A stretch of DNA of 64,000 nucleotides, from the NCBI RefSeq assembly GCF_014635285.1, contig NZ_BMCR01000005.1, positions 124,001 through 188,000 on the forward strand. Direction: 5' to 3'. Both the position numbers and the translations under genes were made by a program. Positions 45,859 to 55,351 of this stretch are shown here, piece by piece (position 1 is the first letter of the stretch; every line of letters begins with the position of its first letter). This DNA is from Stappia taiwanensis. Lineage in GTDB: Bacteria > Pseudomonadota > Alphaproteobacteria > Rhizobiales > Stappiaceae. Below the pieces are notes generated by a model. That model was not told the DNA's origin. It ran no database searches and worked only from the letters and a program-made list of their open reading frames with translations.

Positions 45859-46968
45859 ATGATCATGGGCATGAGCATCACGCGGCGAACCCTCGCCACC
45901 TATTTCTCCTGGCGCTTTCTTGGCGCCATCCTCGGCCTGTTCGCACTCGCCGCCGTCCTGATCTTCATCTTCGACCTTCTGGAGCTGCTGCGCCGGAGCG
46001 GCGGCGAGGACGATGCCGGACTGATCCGCATCAGTCTGATTTCCCTGCTGCGCACGCCGCAACTGATGGAGCAGGTGCTGCCCTTTGCCGTGCTGTTCGG
46101 GTCCATCGCCGCCTTTCTCGCCCTCAGCCGCAAGCTGGAGCTGGTGGTCGCCCGCGCCGCCGGCGTGTCCGTCTGGCAATTCATTGCCCCGGCGCTGATC
46201 GTCGGCATCGGCCTCGGCGTATTCGCGGTGACAGTCTACAATCCGCTGGCGGTGGTGCTGCGCGCCCAGTCCGATGAAATCGCCGCCGGGCTGTTTGGCC
46301 GGGAGCAGAACTTTCTGATGCAGACCACCGGCGCGACCTGGCTACGCCAGGATGGGCTGGACGGGGAATCGGTGCTGCATGCCAACCAGATCCTGGCCGG
46401 CGGCGCCCGACTCTATGGCGTCACCATCTTCAGTTTCGATCGGGACGGCTTCTTTTCCGAGCGAATCGAGGCGCGCGAGGCCCGGCTCGGCGACAAGGTC
46501 TGGAAACTGAGCGATGTCACAGTCTACACCACCGAGGCCGATCCCCGGAAATATGCGGCCTACACCATCAGCACCTACCTGACGCCGACCGAGGTGCGCG
46601 AGAGCATTGCCGCGCCCGAATCCATCGGCTTCTGGGACCTGCCGAGGGTGATCGAGCTGTCGCAACGCGCCGGTTTGCCGGCCTATCGGTATTCACTTCA
46701 GTATCAGACACTTCTGGCGCGGCCCGTGCTCCTGGCCGCGATGGTGCTGATTGCCGCCTGCGTCTCCCTGAGGGTAACGAGGATGGGGGGCATCGGACGG
46801 CTGATTCTGGGTGGCATCCTTGCCGGGTTCGTGCTTTACGTTCTCTCGGAGTTGGGAAAGGATCTCGGAGGCGCGGGAATCGTGCCGCCGATCGTTGCTG
46901 CTTGGGCGCCTGGAGTGTTTGGAGTTCTGATGGGTTTTACGATCCTCTTGCATCTGGAGGACGGCTGA
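45859..46968 (+). CDS. lptG: LPS export ABC transporter permease LptG
   Basis: The second permease half of the LptB2FG extractor, 369 residues. The same six-TM plus periplasmic jellyroll plan applies: RRTLATYFSWRFLGAILGLF at the N-terminus, the LSRKLELVVARAAGVS coupling helix, the periplasmic part (~100-260) and C-terminal helices ending AAWAPGVFGVLMGFTILLHL. Its ATG follows the lptF stop by one base (tagcATG); a second ATG at 45871 (MSITRRTL) is a possible start. Its TGA overlaps the lptD ATG, so translation of lptF, lptG and lptD is coupled. Confidence 0.94.
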   Translation: MIMGMSITRRTLATYFSWRFLGAILGLFALAAVLIFIFDLLELLRRSGGEDDAGLIRISLISLLRTPQLMEQVLPFAVLFGSIAAFLALSRKLELVVARAAGVSVWQFIAPALIVGIGLGVFAVTVYNPLAVVLRAQSDEIAAGLFGREQNFLMQTTGATWLRQDGLDGESVLHANQILAGGARLYGVTIFSFDRDGFFSERIEAREARLGDKVWKLSDVTVYTTEADPRKYAAYTISTYLTPTEVRESIAAPESIGFWDLPRVIELSQRAGLPAYRYSLQYQTLLARPVLLAAMVLIAACVSLRVTRMGGIGRLILGGILAGFVLYVLSELGKDLGGAGIVPPIVAAWAPGVFGVLMGFTILLHLEDG

Positions 46969-49385
46969 TGTCATCGGCCACCGTCCTTCCGCAGATGGCT
47001 CGTATGTGCCGTGGCGCGGCCCTGCGCGGCGTGTCGCTTGCCGCCCGGCTTCTGCGCAGCACCGCCCTTGCCGGTCTCGTGCTCGGCACCGTCACCGCCC
47101 CCCTGCTTCTTCCGCAAGGAGTCGCGGCCCAGTCGGATCTGGTCGATTCGCTCGGCGCCCGGGTCGACGAGAAGGAACCGCTGCTGCTGGAAGCGGACGA
47201 GCTGCGCTACGACTTCAAGCGCGACCGGATTTCCGCGCTCGGCAATGTGCAGATCTACTACGGCGGCAACACCGTCGAAGCGAAGCGGGTCGTGTTCGAC
47301 CGCCGCAACAACCGTCTGCGCGCCGAAGGCGACGTCCGCATGACCGAGCCGGACGGCAATGTGCTTTACGCGCAGGAGCTGGACCTGTCGGAAGACCTGC
47401 GCGACGGCTTCGCCAGTGCGCTGCAGCTCGACACGCCTGAGCGCACCCGTTTCATCGCCGAAAGCGCCAAGCGCGAGGACGGCAACCGGACCACGTTCGA
47501 AAACGGCGTCTACACGGTCTACACCCGGCCGACGAACCCGCCGGGCAAGCCTCCGCTGTGGAACGTGCGCGCGACGACCATTGTCCACGACCAGCAGGAA
47601 AAAAGCATCGAGTTCTCCGATGCGGCGCTTGAGTTCTTCGGCAAGCCCTTGGTTTACCTGCCATATCTGACGATGCCGGACCCCACGGTCAAGCGCAAGA
47701 CCGGCTTTCTGATCCCGACCCTCGCGATTGGTGACCGGATCGGCGCCGGCGTGCGCATTCCGTATTACATTGCCCTTGACCCCACCTACGATCTGCTGCT
47801 CTCGGCGACCCCGCTGAGCAAGCAGGGCGTGCTGGCGCAGGCAGATTGGCGGCAGAAGCTCGCCAACGGCGAGTATTCGGTGCATCTGGGCGGTCTGATG
47901 CAGGCCCAACCCGGCGAGTTCGGCACATCGAGCGGCAACCGGCGCTTCCGCGGTGTCATCGCCTCGACCGGCACCTTCGACATCAATGACCGCTGGCAAT
48001 GGGGCTGGGATGCCTCGTTCCGCTCCGACCGGGCCTTTCTTCAGGACTACAAGTTCACCCGCTTCGGCAACGCCAGCGACGTATCCAAGATCTTCCTGAC
48101 CGGGCAGAGCGAACGCAACCGCTTCGACCTGCGCGCCTATGCCTTCCGCATCTCCCAGGAAGACTATGCGGCGACGCCCGCTTCGCTGAATGCACCGGGC
48201 TTCCTGCCGGTTGGCTCGGGGCTCCAGGACAAGCAGCCTCTCGTCCACCCGGTGCTGGACTACAACTACATCTTCGAGGATCCGATCGCCGGCGGTGAAC
48301 TTTCCCTCACCGGCAACTGGACCAGCCTCACCCGCGACCAGACCGATGCGGTGCAGATCGGCGGCGTCACCCGTTTCCGCGGCGTCGAAGGCACCTTCAC
48401 CCGCACCAGCCTGCAGGCGGACTGGCGCACCACGGTGATCGACCCGCTCGGCCAGATGTTCACGCCGTTTGCCTATGTGAAGGGCGACCTGTTCTTCCTC
48501 GCCTCGGCGGACAAGAACGTTGCCGCCCTCACCGACGAGAGCGTGGTCGGTCGGATCATGCCCGCCGTGGGCCTGGAGTACCGCTTCCCGATCCTTGCCA
48601 CCTTCGAGGGCGGCAATCAGATCTTCGAGCCGATGGCCCAGATCATCGTCCGCCCGAACGAAGGCCGGATCGGCGAGTTGCCGAACGAGGACGCACAAAG
48701 CATTGTCTTCGATTCCACCACCTTGTTCGAATACGACAAGTTCTCCGGCTTCGACCGCAGCGAGGGCGGCACCCGCGCCAACCTCGGCCTGAAATACAGC
48801 CTGCAGCTCGACAATGGCATCAATGTGAGCGCCCTGATCGGCCGCTCCTTCCACCTGGCCGGCACCAACTCCTTCAGCCAGGCCGACATTCTCGACGCCA
48901 CCAGCAGCTCGGGCCTGGAAACCGGCGCCAGCGACTATGTCGGCAGCCTGTATTTCGACAGCCGGCAAGGCTTCCGCATCGGCGCACAGGCGCGCTTCGA
49001 CGGTGAGAGCTTCGCCGTCCAGCGCGGACAGATCGAGGCGACCGGAATCTATGGTCCGCTCACCGGCAACCTTGCCTATGCCTATCTCTCGCCGCAGCCG
49101 AGCATCGGCATCGAGACCCTGCGCCAGGAGGTGATCGGCTCCGCCAGCCTGCGGCTTCAGGAGAACTGGCGCCTGTTTGGCTCGGTGCGCTACGATCTGG
49201 AGAGCAACAACACGGTTCGCGACAGCCTCGGCTTCGGTTATGACGACGAAGGGTTTTCCCTCTCGCTGGCCTATTCGGAAGATCGCAGCCGCAACAACGG
49301 ACAGACCACCGACCGGCTGTTATTCCTGAGACTGGGGCTGCGCACGCTCGGCGATACGCAACTCTCCACCGGCGGCGGCAGCTAA
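46968..49385 (+). CDS. lptD: LPS assembly protein LptD
   Basis: The outer-membrane beta-barrel that inserts LPS into the outer leaflet, 805 residues. A signal peptide (about residues 30-53, ending GVAAQ) is followed by the OstA/LptA-like N-terminal jellyroll (LLLEADELRYDFKRDRISAL and NNRLRAEGDVRMTEPDG). Then comes the conserved junction FFGKPLVYLPYLTMPDPTVK and KRKTGFLIP, and the long beta-barrel. The barrel ends in LGLRTLGDTQLSTGGGS. The start at ATG 46968, with GGAGG upstream, overlaps the lptG stop as TGATG. The rather long N-terminus before the hydrophobic core leaves ATG 46998 possible. Confidence 0.93.
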   Translation: MSSATVLPQMARMCRGAALRGVSLAARLLRSTALAGLVLGTVTAPLLLPQGVAAQSDLVDSLGARVDEKEPLLLEADELRYDFKRDRISALGNVQIYYGGNTVEAKRVVFDRRNNRLRAEGDVRMTEPDGNVLYAQELDLSEDLRDGFASALQLDTPERTRFIAESAKREDGNRTTFENGVYTVYTRPTNPPGKPPLWNVRATTIVHDQQEKSIEFSDAALEFFGKPLVYLPYLTMPDPTVKRKTGFLIPTLAIGDRIGAGVRIPYYIALDPTYDLLLSATPLSKQGVLAQADWRQKLANGEYSVHLGGLMQAQPGEFGTSSGNRRFRGVIASTGTFDINDRWQWGWDASFRSDRAFLQDYKFTRFGNASDVSKIFLTGQSERNRFDLRAYAFRISQEDYAATPASLNAPGFLPVGSGLQDKQPLVHPVLDYNYIFEDPIAGGELSLTGNWTSLTRDQTDAVQIGGVTRFRGVEGTFTRTSLQADWRTTVIDPLGQMFTPFAYVKGDLFFLASADKNVAALTDESVVGRIMPAVGLEYRFPILATFEGGNQIFEPMAQIIVRPNEGRIGELPNEDAQSIVFDSTTLFEYDKFSGFDRSEGGTRANLGLKYSLQLDNGINVSALIGRSFHLAGTNSFSQADILDATSSSGLETGASDYVGSLYFDSRQGFRIGAQARFDGESFAVQRGQIEATGIYGPLTGNLAYAYLSPQPSIGIETLRQEVIGSASLRLQENWRLFGSVRYDLESNNTVRDSLGFGYDDEGFSLSLAYSEDRSRNNGQTTDRLLFLRLGLRTLGDTQLSTGGGS

Positions 49386-49562
49386 CCGGGCGGTGGGCTG
49401 TAGGGGCAAGGCCCTCGCATTGGCGGCGGACGTTCGGAATTTGGCCGTTTTCTGGTGTCAGCAGACTGTCCGAACAAAAATTGGTATTCGCCCCCCGCAC
49501 GCGGCAACCTTCCGTGCGGCCGGCATGGCGGCCAGCGAGACGAAACAGGAAGGGGGTACGGG

Positions 49563-50489
49563 ATGACGATGATGCGAAGGCTGCGTGTTGCGGCAATGGC
49601 GCTGTTGACGGCGGGACTGCTCAGCGCACCGGCCATGGCGAAAACGTCGATCAAGGTCCTCGTCAATGATCGCCCGATCACAAGCTATGACATTGCCCAG
49701 CGGGCAGGTCTGATCCGCCTGACCACCCGGGTGGGCGGCTCGACTGCACGCCGTCAGGCGACCGAAGAGCTCATCAACGATGAACTGAAGCTGCTGGAAG
49801 CCAGCCGCCGCGGTGTTTCGGTGTCCAAGGCCGAGGTCGACGCCGCCTTCGCCACCCTCGCCTCCCGCGTCAAGCTGTCACCGAAGAAGCTCTCCGGCGT
49901 GTTGCGCCAGTCCGGTGTCAACCCGGAGACCCTGCGCGACCGTCTTCGGGCGGAGATCGCCTGGGGGCAGATCATCCGCGGCCGGTTCCAGGCCGAAGTG
50001 CGCATTGAGGAAGCCGATGTCATTGCTGCCCTGCAGCGCGACAATGACAAGGATGCCGAGAAGAGCATGGAGTACCGCCTCCAGTCGGTCATCTTCGTGG
50101 TGCCGGCAAAGGCCTCCTCGGGGCAGAAGTCCAAGCGCAAGGGCGAGGCGCAACGCTTCCGCTCCAAGGTCTCCTCCTGCGACCAGGCCGCAACCTTGGC
50201 CAAGCAGTTTCGCGAGGTGGTGGTCATGCCGACCCAGCTTCGGCTGGAATCGGAATTGCCGGACAACCTGCGCAAGGCCGTGGCGAAAACCGCTGTCGGC
50301 AAGCTGACCGCACCGGAGAGCTCCCAGAACGGCTATGAGATGATCGCCGTCTGCGACAAGCGCGAGATCGCCAGCGATGCCGCCGCCCGGGCCGAGGTGG
50401 AGGATGAGCTGCGCAACAAGGAAGGCCAGCAGCTCAGCCGTCGTTATCTCCGCGAACTGCGCCGCAAGGCGCTGATCGACTATCGCTGA
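49563..50489 (+). CDS. SurA-like periplasmic chaperone
   Basis: A 308-residue exported protein. Signal peptide [20 protein letters not shown]...AMA; the mature N-terminus [20 protein letters not shown] is the SurA N-domain opening. Helices follow ([31 protein letters not shown]-like [14 protein letters not shown]), then one degenerate parvulin domain ([13 protein letters not shown] ... [20 protein letters not shown]). Classical SurA has two parvulin domains; the shorter one-domain form is usual in alphaproteobacteria. It should escort outer-membrane proteins such as LptD, encoded just upstream. AGGAAGG precedes the ATG. Confidence 0.88.
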   Translation: MTMMRRLRVAAMALLTAGLLSAPAMAKTSIKVLVNDRPITSYDIAQRAGLIRLTTRVGGSTARRQATEELINDELKLLEASRRGVSVSKAEVDAAFATLASRVKLSPKKLSGVLRQSGVNPETLRDRLRAEIAWGQIIRGRFQAEVRIEEADVIAALQRDNDKDAEKSMEYRLQSVIFVVPAKASSGQKSKRKGEAQRFRSKVSSCDQAATLAKQFREVVVMPTQLRLESELPDNLRKAVAKTAVGKLTAPESSQNGYEMIAVCDKREIASDAAARAEVEDELRNKEGQQLSRRYLRELRRKALIDYR

Positions 50490-50493
50490 GCGG

Positions 50494-51516
50494 ATGATGC
50501 GCCCCAGCCTGCGTCCCCTCGCCGTGACAATGGGTGAACCGGGTGGCATTGGCCCGGATGTTACCTTGCGCGCCTACCGCGACCGGCTGGAAAACGATCT
50601 CCCGCCCTTCTATGTGATCGCCGACCCCGCCTTTCTGACCGCCCGGGCGGAGCGTCTGGGCCTGCGGGTGAAGCTGCGCGAATGCGCACCGGAAGAGGCG
50701 CTGGAGACCTTTCCCGATGCGCTGCCGGTGGTGCCATTGGACGGACCGGTAGCAGATACTCCCGGCACGGCCGATCCGACCACCGGCGCGAAGGTCATCG
50801 CCTCCATCGAGCGCGCGGTCGCCGACACCCTGGCCGGCAAGGCCGCAGCGGTCGTTACCAATCCGATCCACAAGAAGGCGCTTTATGACGCCGGCTTCCA
50901 GCATCCCGGGCACACCGAGTTCCTCGGCGCCCTCGCCCGCCAGTCCGGCGCGGAGCGGCACCAGCCGGTGATGCTGCTGGCCGGCCCGGACCTCCTGGTC
51001 GTGCCCGTCACCGTGCATATTCCGCTGAGCGCGGTGCCGACCGAACTGACCGGCGAGCGCATCCTTGCCACCGCCCGGATCGTCCATCACGACCTGATCA
51101 CCCGCTTCGGCATCGCCAAGCCGCGCCTTGCCATTGCCGGGCTCAACCCGCATGCCGGCGAAGGCGGCGCGTTGGGGCAGGAAGACGATCAGGTGATCGC
51201 CCCGGCCATCGCCCGGCTACAGGCCGAGGGCATCGACGCCACAGGCCCCCTGCCGGCCGACACCATGTTCCACGCGGAAGCGCGCGCCGGCTATGACTGT
51301 GCCCTGGCGATGTACCACGACCAGGCGCTGATCCCGGCCAAGACCCTCGCCTTCCATGAGGCGGTCAACGCCACCCTCGGCCTGCCCTTCGTGCGCACCT
51401 CCCCCGACCACGGCACGGCGCTTTCCATTGCCGGGACCGGCGAGGCCCGGCCGGACAGTTTCGCCGCCGCCGTGCGCCTGGCCGCGGTGATGTCGGATCC
51501 GGGCCTGATCGAATGA
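50494..51516 (+). CDS. pdxA: 4-hydroxythreonine-4-phosphate dehydrogenase
   Basis: An NAD-dependent enzyme of the DXP-dependent vitamin B6 route, 340 residues. Signatures: [15 protein letters not shown] at the N-terminus, [24 protein letters not shown] with a metal-binding His, [11 protein letters not shown], and [13 protein letters not shown] with the second metal His, ending in [15 protein letters not shown]. It begins 4 bases after the surA-like stop. The order surA-pdxA-rsmA is widely conserved in proteobacteria. Confidence 0.97.
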   Translation: MMRPSLRPLAVTMGEPGGIGPDVTLRAYRDRLENDLPPFYVIADPAFLTARAERLGLRVKLRECAPEEALETFPDALPVVPLDGPVADTPGTADPTTGAKVIASIERAVADTLAGKAAAVVTNPIHKKALYDAGFQHPGHTEFLGALARQSGAERHQPVMLLAGPDLLVVPVTVHIPLSAVPTELTGERILATARIVHHDLITRFGIAKPRLAIAGLNPHAGEGGALGQEDDQVIAPAIARLQAEGIDATGPLPADTMFHAEARAGYDCALAMYHDQALIPAKTLAFHEAVNATLGLPFVRTSPDHGTALSIAGTGEARPDSFAAAVRLAAVMSDPGLIE

Positions 51517-51526
51517 GCCCGACTGC

Positions 51527-52384
51527 ATGAGCCAGATCGACACGCTGCCGCCCTTGCGCGAGGTGATCCAGACCCACGATCTGCGCGCCAAGAAGACCCT
51601 CGGGCAGAATTTCCTGCTCGATCTCAATCTGACGCTGCGCATCGCCCGCACCGCCGCGCCGCTGGAAGACGCCACGGTGCTGGAGGTCGGCCCCGGCCCC
51701 GGAGGCCTCACCCGGGCGCTGCTGGTGGCTGGTGCCCGGCGCGTTGTCGCGGTGGAAAAGGACGAGCGCTGCCTGCCGGCGCTGGCGGAAATCGCCGCCC
51801 ACTATCCGGGCCGCCTTGAGGTGATTTCCGGCGATGCGCTGCAGATCCGTCTTGCGGACATCGCCGGCGGTGGACCGCTGAAGATCGTTGCCAACCTGCC
51901 CTACAATGTCGGCACCCAGTTGCTGATCAACTGGATCGCCTGCGCCGAGTGGCCACCGGCGTGGCAATCGCTGACGCTGATGTTCCAGAAGGAAGTGGCC
52001 GAGCGCATCGTCGCCCGCCCCGGCTCGAAAGCCTATGGCCGGCTCGGGGTGCTGGCCGGCTGGCGCTGCCATGCAAGCCTTGCCTTCGATGTCAGCCCCA
52101 AAGCATTCACGCCGCCGCCCAAGGTGACTTCGGCAATCGTCCACCTGACCCCGCGCGCCGAGCCGCTCGCCTGCGATCTGAAGGCGCTGGAGCGGGTCAC
52201 CGCCGCCGCCTTCGGCCAGCGGCGCAAGATGCTGCGCGCCAGCCTGAAGCCGCTGGCCACCGATGCGGAAGAGCGGATCGTGGCGGCGGGCATCACGCCG
52301 ACCGAACGGGCCGAGCAACTGTCGATCGAGGAATTCGTCGCCCTTGCCAACGCCTTTGCCGGCGCCGAGGCGACCTTCAGCTAG
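51527..52384 (+). CDS. rsmA: 16S rRNA (adenine1518-N6/adenine1519-N6)-dimethyltransferase
   Basis: RsmA/KsgA, 285 residues, dimethylates two adjacent adenines in helix 45 of 16S rRNA. Visible are [20 protein letters not shown] (N-terminal signature), motif [16 protein letters not shown], the acidic loop [11 protein letters not shown] and the catalytic [14 protein letters not shown] (NLPY). The C-terminal domain ends [13 protein letters not shown]. It is the last gene of the lpt operon, separated from pdxA by 10 bases, and convergent with gmk 45 bases away. Confidence 0.97.
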   Translation: MSQIDTLPPLREVIQTHDLRAKKTLGQNFLLDLNLTLRIARTAAPLEDATVLEVGPGPGGLTRALLVAGARRVVAVEKDERCLPALAEIAAHYPGRLEVISGDALQIRLADIAGGGPLKIVANLPYNVGTQLLINWIACAEWPPAWQSLTLMFQKEVAERIVARPGSKAYGRLGVLAGWRCHASLAFDVSPKAFTPPPKVTSAIVHLTPRAEPLACDLKALERVTAAAFGQRRKMLRASLKPLATDAEERIVAAGITPTERAEQLSIEEFVALANAFAGAEATFS

Positions 52385-52429
52385 CAGCCAAGGGCCGCCT
52401 TGCGAGCCAATTCAGGGGAAACGGGCGGC

Positions 52430-53137
52430 TCAGTCGTCCGCCGCCGCCTCGCCGGTTTCCCGCTTCAGGTCTTCGACCATACCGTCGATGAACCGGCCGA
52501 TGGCCGGGCTGCGCTCGCGCCGCAGGCGCTCGGCCTTGAGGATCGACCGGGCGCCGTCGAAAGCGCGCTGCAGGTCGTCGTTGACGATCACGTAGTCGTA
52601 TTTTGACCAGTGTTTCATCTCGCCAACGGCGGTCTTCAGCCGGCGCTGGATCACCTCGGGGGTATCCTCCGCCCGCCGGTGCAGCCGCGACTTCATCTCG
52701 GCGATCGACGGCGGCAGAATGAACAGCGACACCACATCCGGACGCACCGTCTCGTAGAGCTGGAAGGTGCCCTGGATATCGATGTCGAACAGCACGTCCT
52801 GACCGCTCTCCAGCGCCCTCTCCACAGGGTCACGCGGCGTGCCGTAGAAATTGCCATGCACTTCAGCCCATTCCAGCAGCTCATCGCGGGCACGCATCTG
52901 CTCGAACCGCTCCAGCGTGATGAAATGATAGTGCACACCGTCGATCTCGCTCGACCGGCGCGGCCGGGTCGTCACCGAGATCGACAGTTTCAGGTTGGTT
53001 TCATGATCAAGCAACTGGCGGGCAATGGTCGACTTGCCCGCCCCCGATGGCGAGGACAGCACCAGCATGACGCCCCGGCGCCGTGCATCCGCCTCGTCCG
53101 AGGTCACCACGGTTCCGCTCGGAAACTCGCTCATCAT
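52430..53137 (-). CDS. gmk: Guanylate kinase
   Basis: Phosphorylates GMP to GDP. The 235-residue product has P-loop LSSPSGAGKSTIARQLL (residues ~26-42), the GMP-binding SISVTTRPRRSSEIDGVHYHF and VLFDIDIQGTFQL, all standard. About 20 residues longer at the N-terminus than E. coli Gmk. GGAG precedes two consecutive ATGs (53137 and 53134); the second has the better spacing. It starts directly after the yicC stop codon. Confidence 0.97.
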   Translation of the reverse strand: MMSEFPSGTVVTSDEADARRRGVMLVLSSPSGAGKSTIARQLLDHETNLKLSISVTTRPRRSSEIDGVHYHFITLERFEQMRARDELLEWAEVHGNFYGTPRDPVERALESGQDVLFDIDIQGTFQLYETVRPDVVSLFILPPSIAEMKSRLHRRAEDTPEVIQRRLKTAVGEMKHWSKYDYVIVNDDLQRAFDGARSILKAERLRRERSPAIGRFIDGMVEDLKRETGEAAADD

Positions 53138-54052
53138 CTACTCCAGGTTCTGAATCTGCTCACGCATCTGGTCGATCACCGCCTTCAGCTCAAGCCCGAT
53201 GGCCGTCAATTCCGTTCCGTTGGACTTGGAGCACAGGGTGTTGGCCTCGCGGTTGAACTCCTGCGCCAGGAAATCCAGCCGCCGGCCAATCGCCCCGCCG
53301 CCGTCCAGGAGCTCCAGCGCCGCATCCACATGCGCCTTCAGCCGGTCCAGCTCCTCGCGCACATCCGCCTTGGTGGCCAGAAGCGCGGCCTCCTGATGCA
53401 GCCGCGCCGCATCGAGCCCCGTTCCGGTTTCCATCAAGGCTTCCACCTGCGCGGTCAACCGCGCCCGGATCGCCTCCAGCGAGCGGCAGGGCGCGGCTTC
53501 GGCCGCCTCGCGCAACTCCGCGATCTTCGCCAGCTGCCCGCGCAGCACGGCCTCGATGGCCTTGCCTTCGGAGCGGCGCATGCCCTCAAGCGCGTCGAGA
53601 CCGGTTTCCAGCGAGGCCTTCATCGCCGCCAGCAAGGCCGCGCGCTCCGCCTCGTCCTCTTCCGGTTCCTTCCACTCCACCACACCGCGCTGGTTCAGAA
53701 TCCCGTCGAGCGACACGGGCGCCGCCTCCGGCAGCCTGCGGCGCAGCGCCTCCAGCGCCGAAAGAACGGCGCTCAGGGCCGCTTCATTGACCTGCGGCGT
53801 CGCCTCGCTCTGGTCCCGCTGCAAGCTGAGCCCGACGGTTACATTGCCCCGGGCAAGCCGGCGCGTCACCGCCTCACGGCAGGGTGCCTCAAGCGCATCG
53901 AAGCCCACCGGCAGGCGCAGGCGCACATCGAGCCCCTTGCCATTGACCGAGCGCAACTCCCAGCTCCAGCGCGCCGTGCCTTCCCGGCCATCGGCCCGGC
54001 CGAAGCCGGTCATGCTGGAAACCGGAGCGGTTTCCCGACCGCCGCCGCTCAT
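53138..54052 (-). CDS. YicC family endoribonuclease
   Basis: A 304-residue YicC-type protein, a recently recognised RNase/stress-associated family. It begins SSMTGFGRADGREGTARWSW, followed by LRSVNGKGLDVRLRLP (the family's N-terminal block). The C-terminal DUF1732 part reads DRLKAHVDAALELLDGGGAI, GRRLDFLAQEFNREANTLCS and AVIDQMREQIQNLE. Both blocks are intact. It overlaps the mltG stop by 4 bases and abuts gmk; yicC-gmk adjacency is conserved across proteobacteria. Confidence 0.92.
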   Translation of the reverse strand: MSGGGRETAPVSSMTGFGRADGREGTARWSWELRSVNGKGLDVRLRLPVGFDALEAPCREAVTRRLARGNVTVGLSLQRDQSEATPQVNEAALSAVLSALEALRRRLPEAAPVSLDGILNQRGVVEWKEPEEDEAERAALLAAMKASLETGLDALEGMRRSEGKAIEAVLRGQLAKIAELREAAEAAPCRSLEAIRARLTAQVEALMETGTGLDAARLHQEAALLATKADVREELDRLKAHVDAALELLDGGGAIGRRLDFLAQEFNREANTLCSKSNGTELTAIGLELKAVIDQMREQIQNLE

Positions 54053-55266
54053 TGCGACACGTCGCCGTTTGCGGCGGGCTCTTTCGCATCACCGTCCTTG
54101 GCCTTTTCCGCCTTGGCGGCCTCGGCTGCCTTGCGGCGCGCCTCCCGCTCCACCTTGCGCCAGTTGGCGACATTGCGACGATGCTGCTCATAGGTCTCGG
54201 CGAACACATGCCCACCGGTGCCATCGGCAACGAAATAAAGATCCTTGGTGCGTGACGGATTGGCCACCGCCTCCATCGCCGCCCGGCCCGGATTGCCGAT
54301 CGGCCCCGGCGGCAACCCGTCGATCTGATAGGTGTTGTAGGGGTTGCGCGCATCCAGATCGGACCGGGTGATCGCCGAGCGGTCCTGCTGCCAGGCGGAG
54401 CCGCCATGCAGCCCGTAAAGGATCGTCGGATCCGACTGCAGCCGCATCGACTTGCGCAGCCGGTTGATGAACACGCCGGCCACCCGGGTCCGCTCGTCCG
54501 ACCGGGCGGTTTCCTTCTCGACGATCGATGCCAGGATCACCAGCTCTTCCGGGCTTTCCAGCGGGATGTCCTTGTTACGCCGCTCCCAGATGCTGGCCAG
54601 AGCATTCTTCTGCGCCTCCATCATCTGCTTGATGATCTGCGCCCGGCTGGTGCCACGGGTGAAGGTATAGGTTTCCGGCAGCAGCGACCCTTCCGGCGGG
54701 ATCTTGTCGAGCGTGCCCGTCAACACCGGATGCTCGCGCACCCGCGCCACGATCTGCGCACTGGTCCAGCCCTCCGGCACGGTCACCGTGTGGTAGACCG
54801 CCTTGCCCTCCACCAGGTCTTCCATCACCTGCCGCATCGAGCTGCCGGCGGTGAAGGCGTATTCGCCGGCTTTCAGCTTTTGCGCGTTCTTGTAGGCGAG
54901 CACCCCGGCCCAGAAAATCTGGGCATTGTCGATCACCCCCTGGTTCTCCAGCGTATCGGCGATCACCGACAGGCCGGAACCGGAAGGAATCACAACGGTC
55001 TTGTCCTCGGTCATCGGACCGGGCGCGTCGAACTCGGTCTTGCCCCAATAGAGCAGACCGCCGGCGGCGACCACGCCGATCACGGCGACGCTCAGCAGGA
55101 AATTGATGAAGATGACGATCGGGTTGCGCGCGTGCCGCGACCGCGAGGGCGGCGGCGGTGCCTGATCCGGCTGGATCGCTTCACGCGGACTTTTCGGATG
55201 CACGCGCAGGGAGGACGCGGTGTCCTCCGTGCAGCCTGTGGATCCATTGTTGGGCGTCTCGGTCAT
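54049..55266 (-). CDS. mltG: Endolytic murein transglycosylase MltG
   Basis: Inner-membrane lytic transglycosylase of 405 residues that cuts nascent glycan strands. A ~45-residue polar cytoplasmic N-terminus is followed by a single TM helix (PIVIFINFLLSVAVIGVVAA). Then come a LysM-like region (SGLSVIADTLENQGVIDN) and the YceG catalytic domain with LVILASIVEKETARSDER, whose Glu is the catalytic residue. Next is VFINRLRKSMRLQSDPTILY. The charged C-terminal tail (REARRKAAEAAKAEKAKDGD) is variable. It lies between fabF and yicC in the usual alphaproteobacterial order. Confidence 0.94.
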   Translation of the reverse strand: MTETPNNGSTGCTEDTASSLRVHPKSPREAIQPDQAPPPPSRSRHARNPIVIFINFLLSVAVIGVVAAGGLLYWGKTEFDAPGPMTEDKTVVIPSGSGLSVIADTLENQGVIDNAQIFWAGVLAYKNAQKLKAGEYAFTAGSSMRQVMEDLVEGKAVYHTVTVPEGWTSAQIVARVREHPVLTGTLDKIPPEGSLLPETYTFTRGTSRAQIIKQMMEAQKNALASIWERRNKDIPLESPEELVILASIVEKETARSDERTRVAGVFINRLRKSMRLQSDPTILYGLHGGSAWQQDRSAITRSDLDARNPYNTYQIDGLPPGPIGNPGRAAMEAVANPSRTKDLYFVADGTGGHVFAETYEQHRRNVANWRKVEREARRKAAEAAKAEKAKDGDAKEPAANGDVSQ

Positions 55267-55351
55267 GATCCCATCCGGTCAGGTTGAACGAGTGAATGGG
55301 TTCGCCACATGAAGCGAAATTATGGCCAAACCGCGAAGGAGGTCGCTTGTA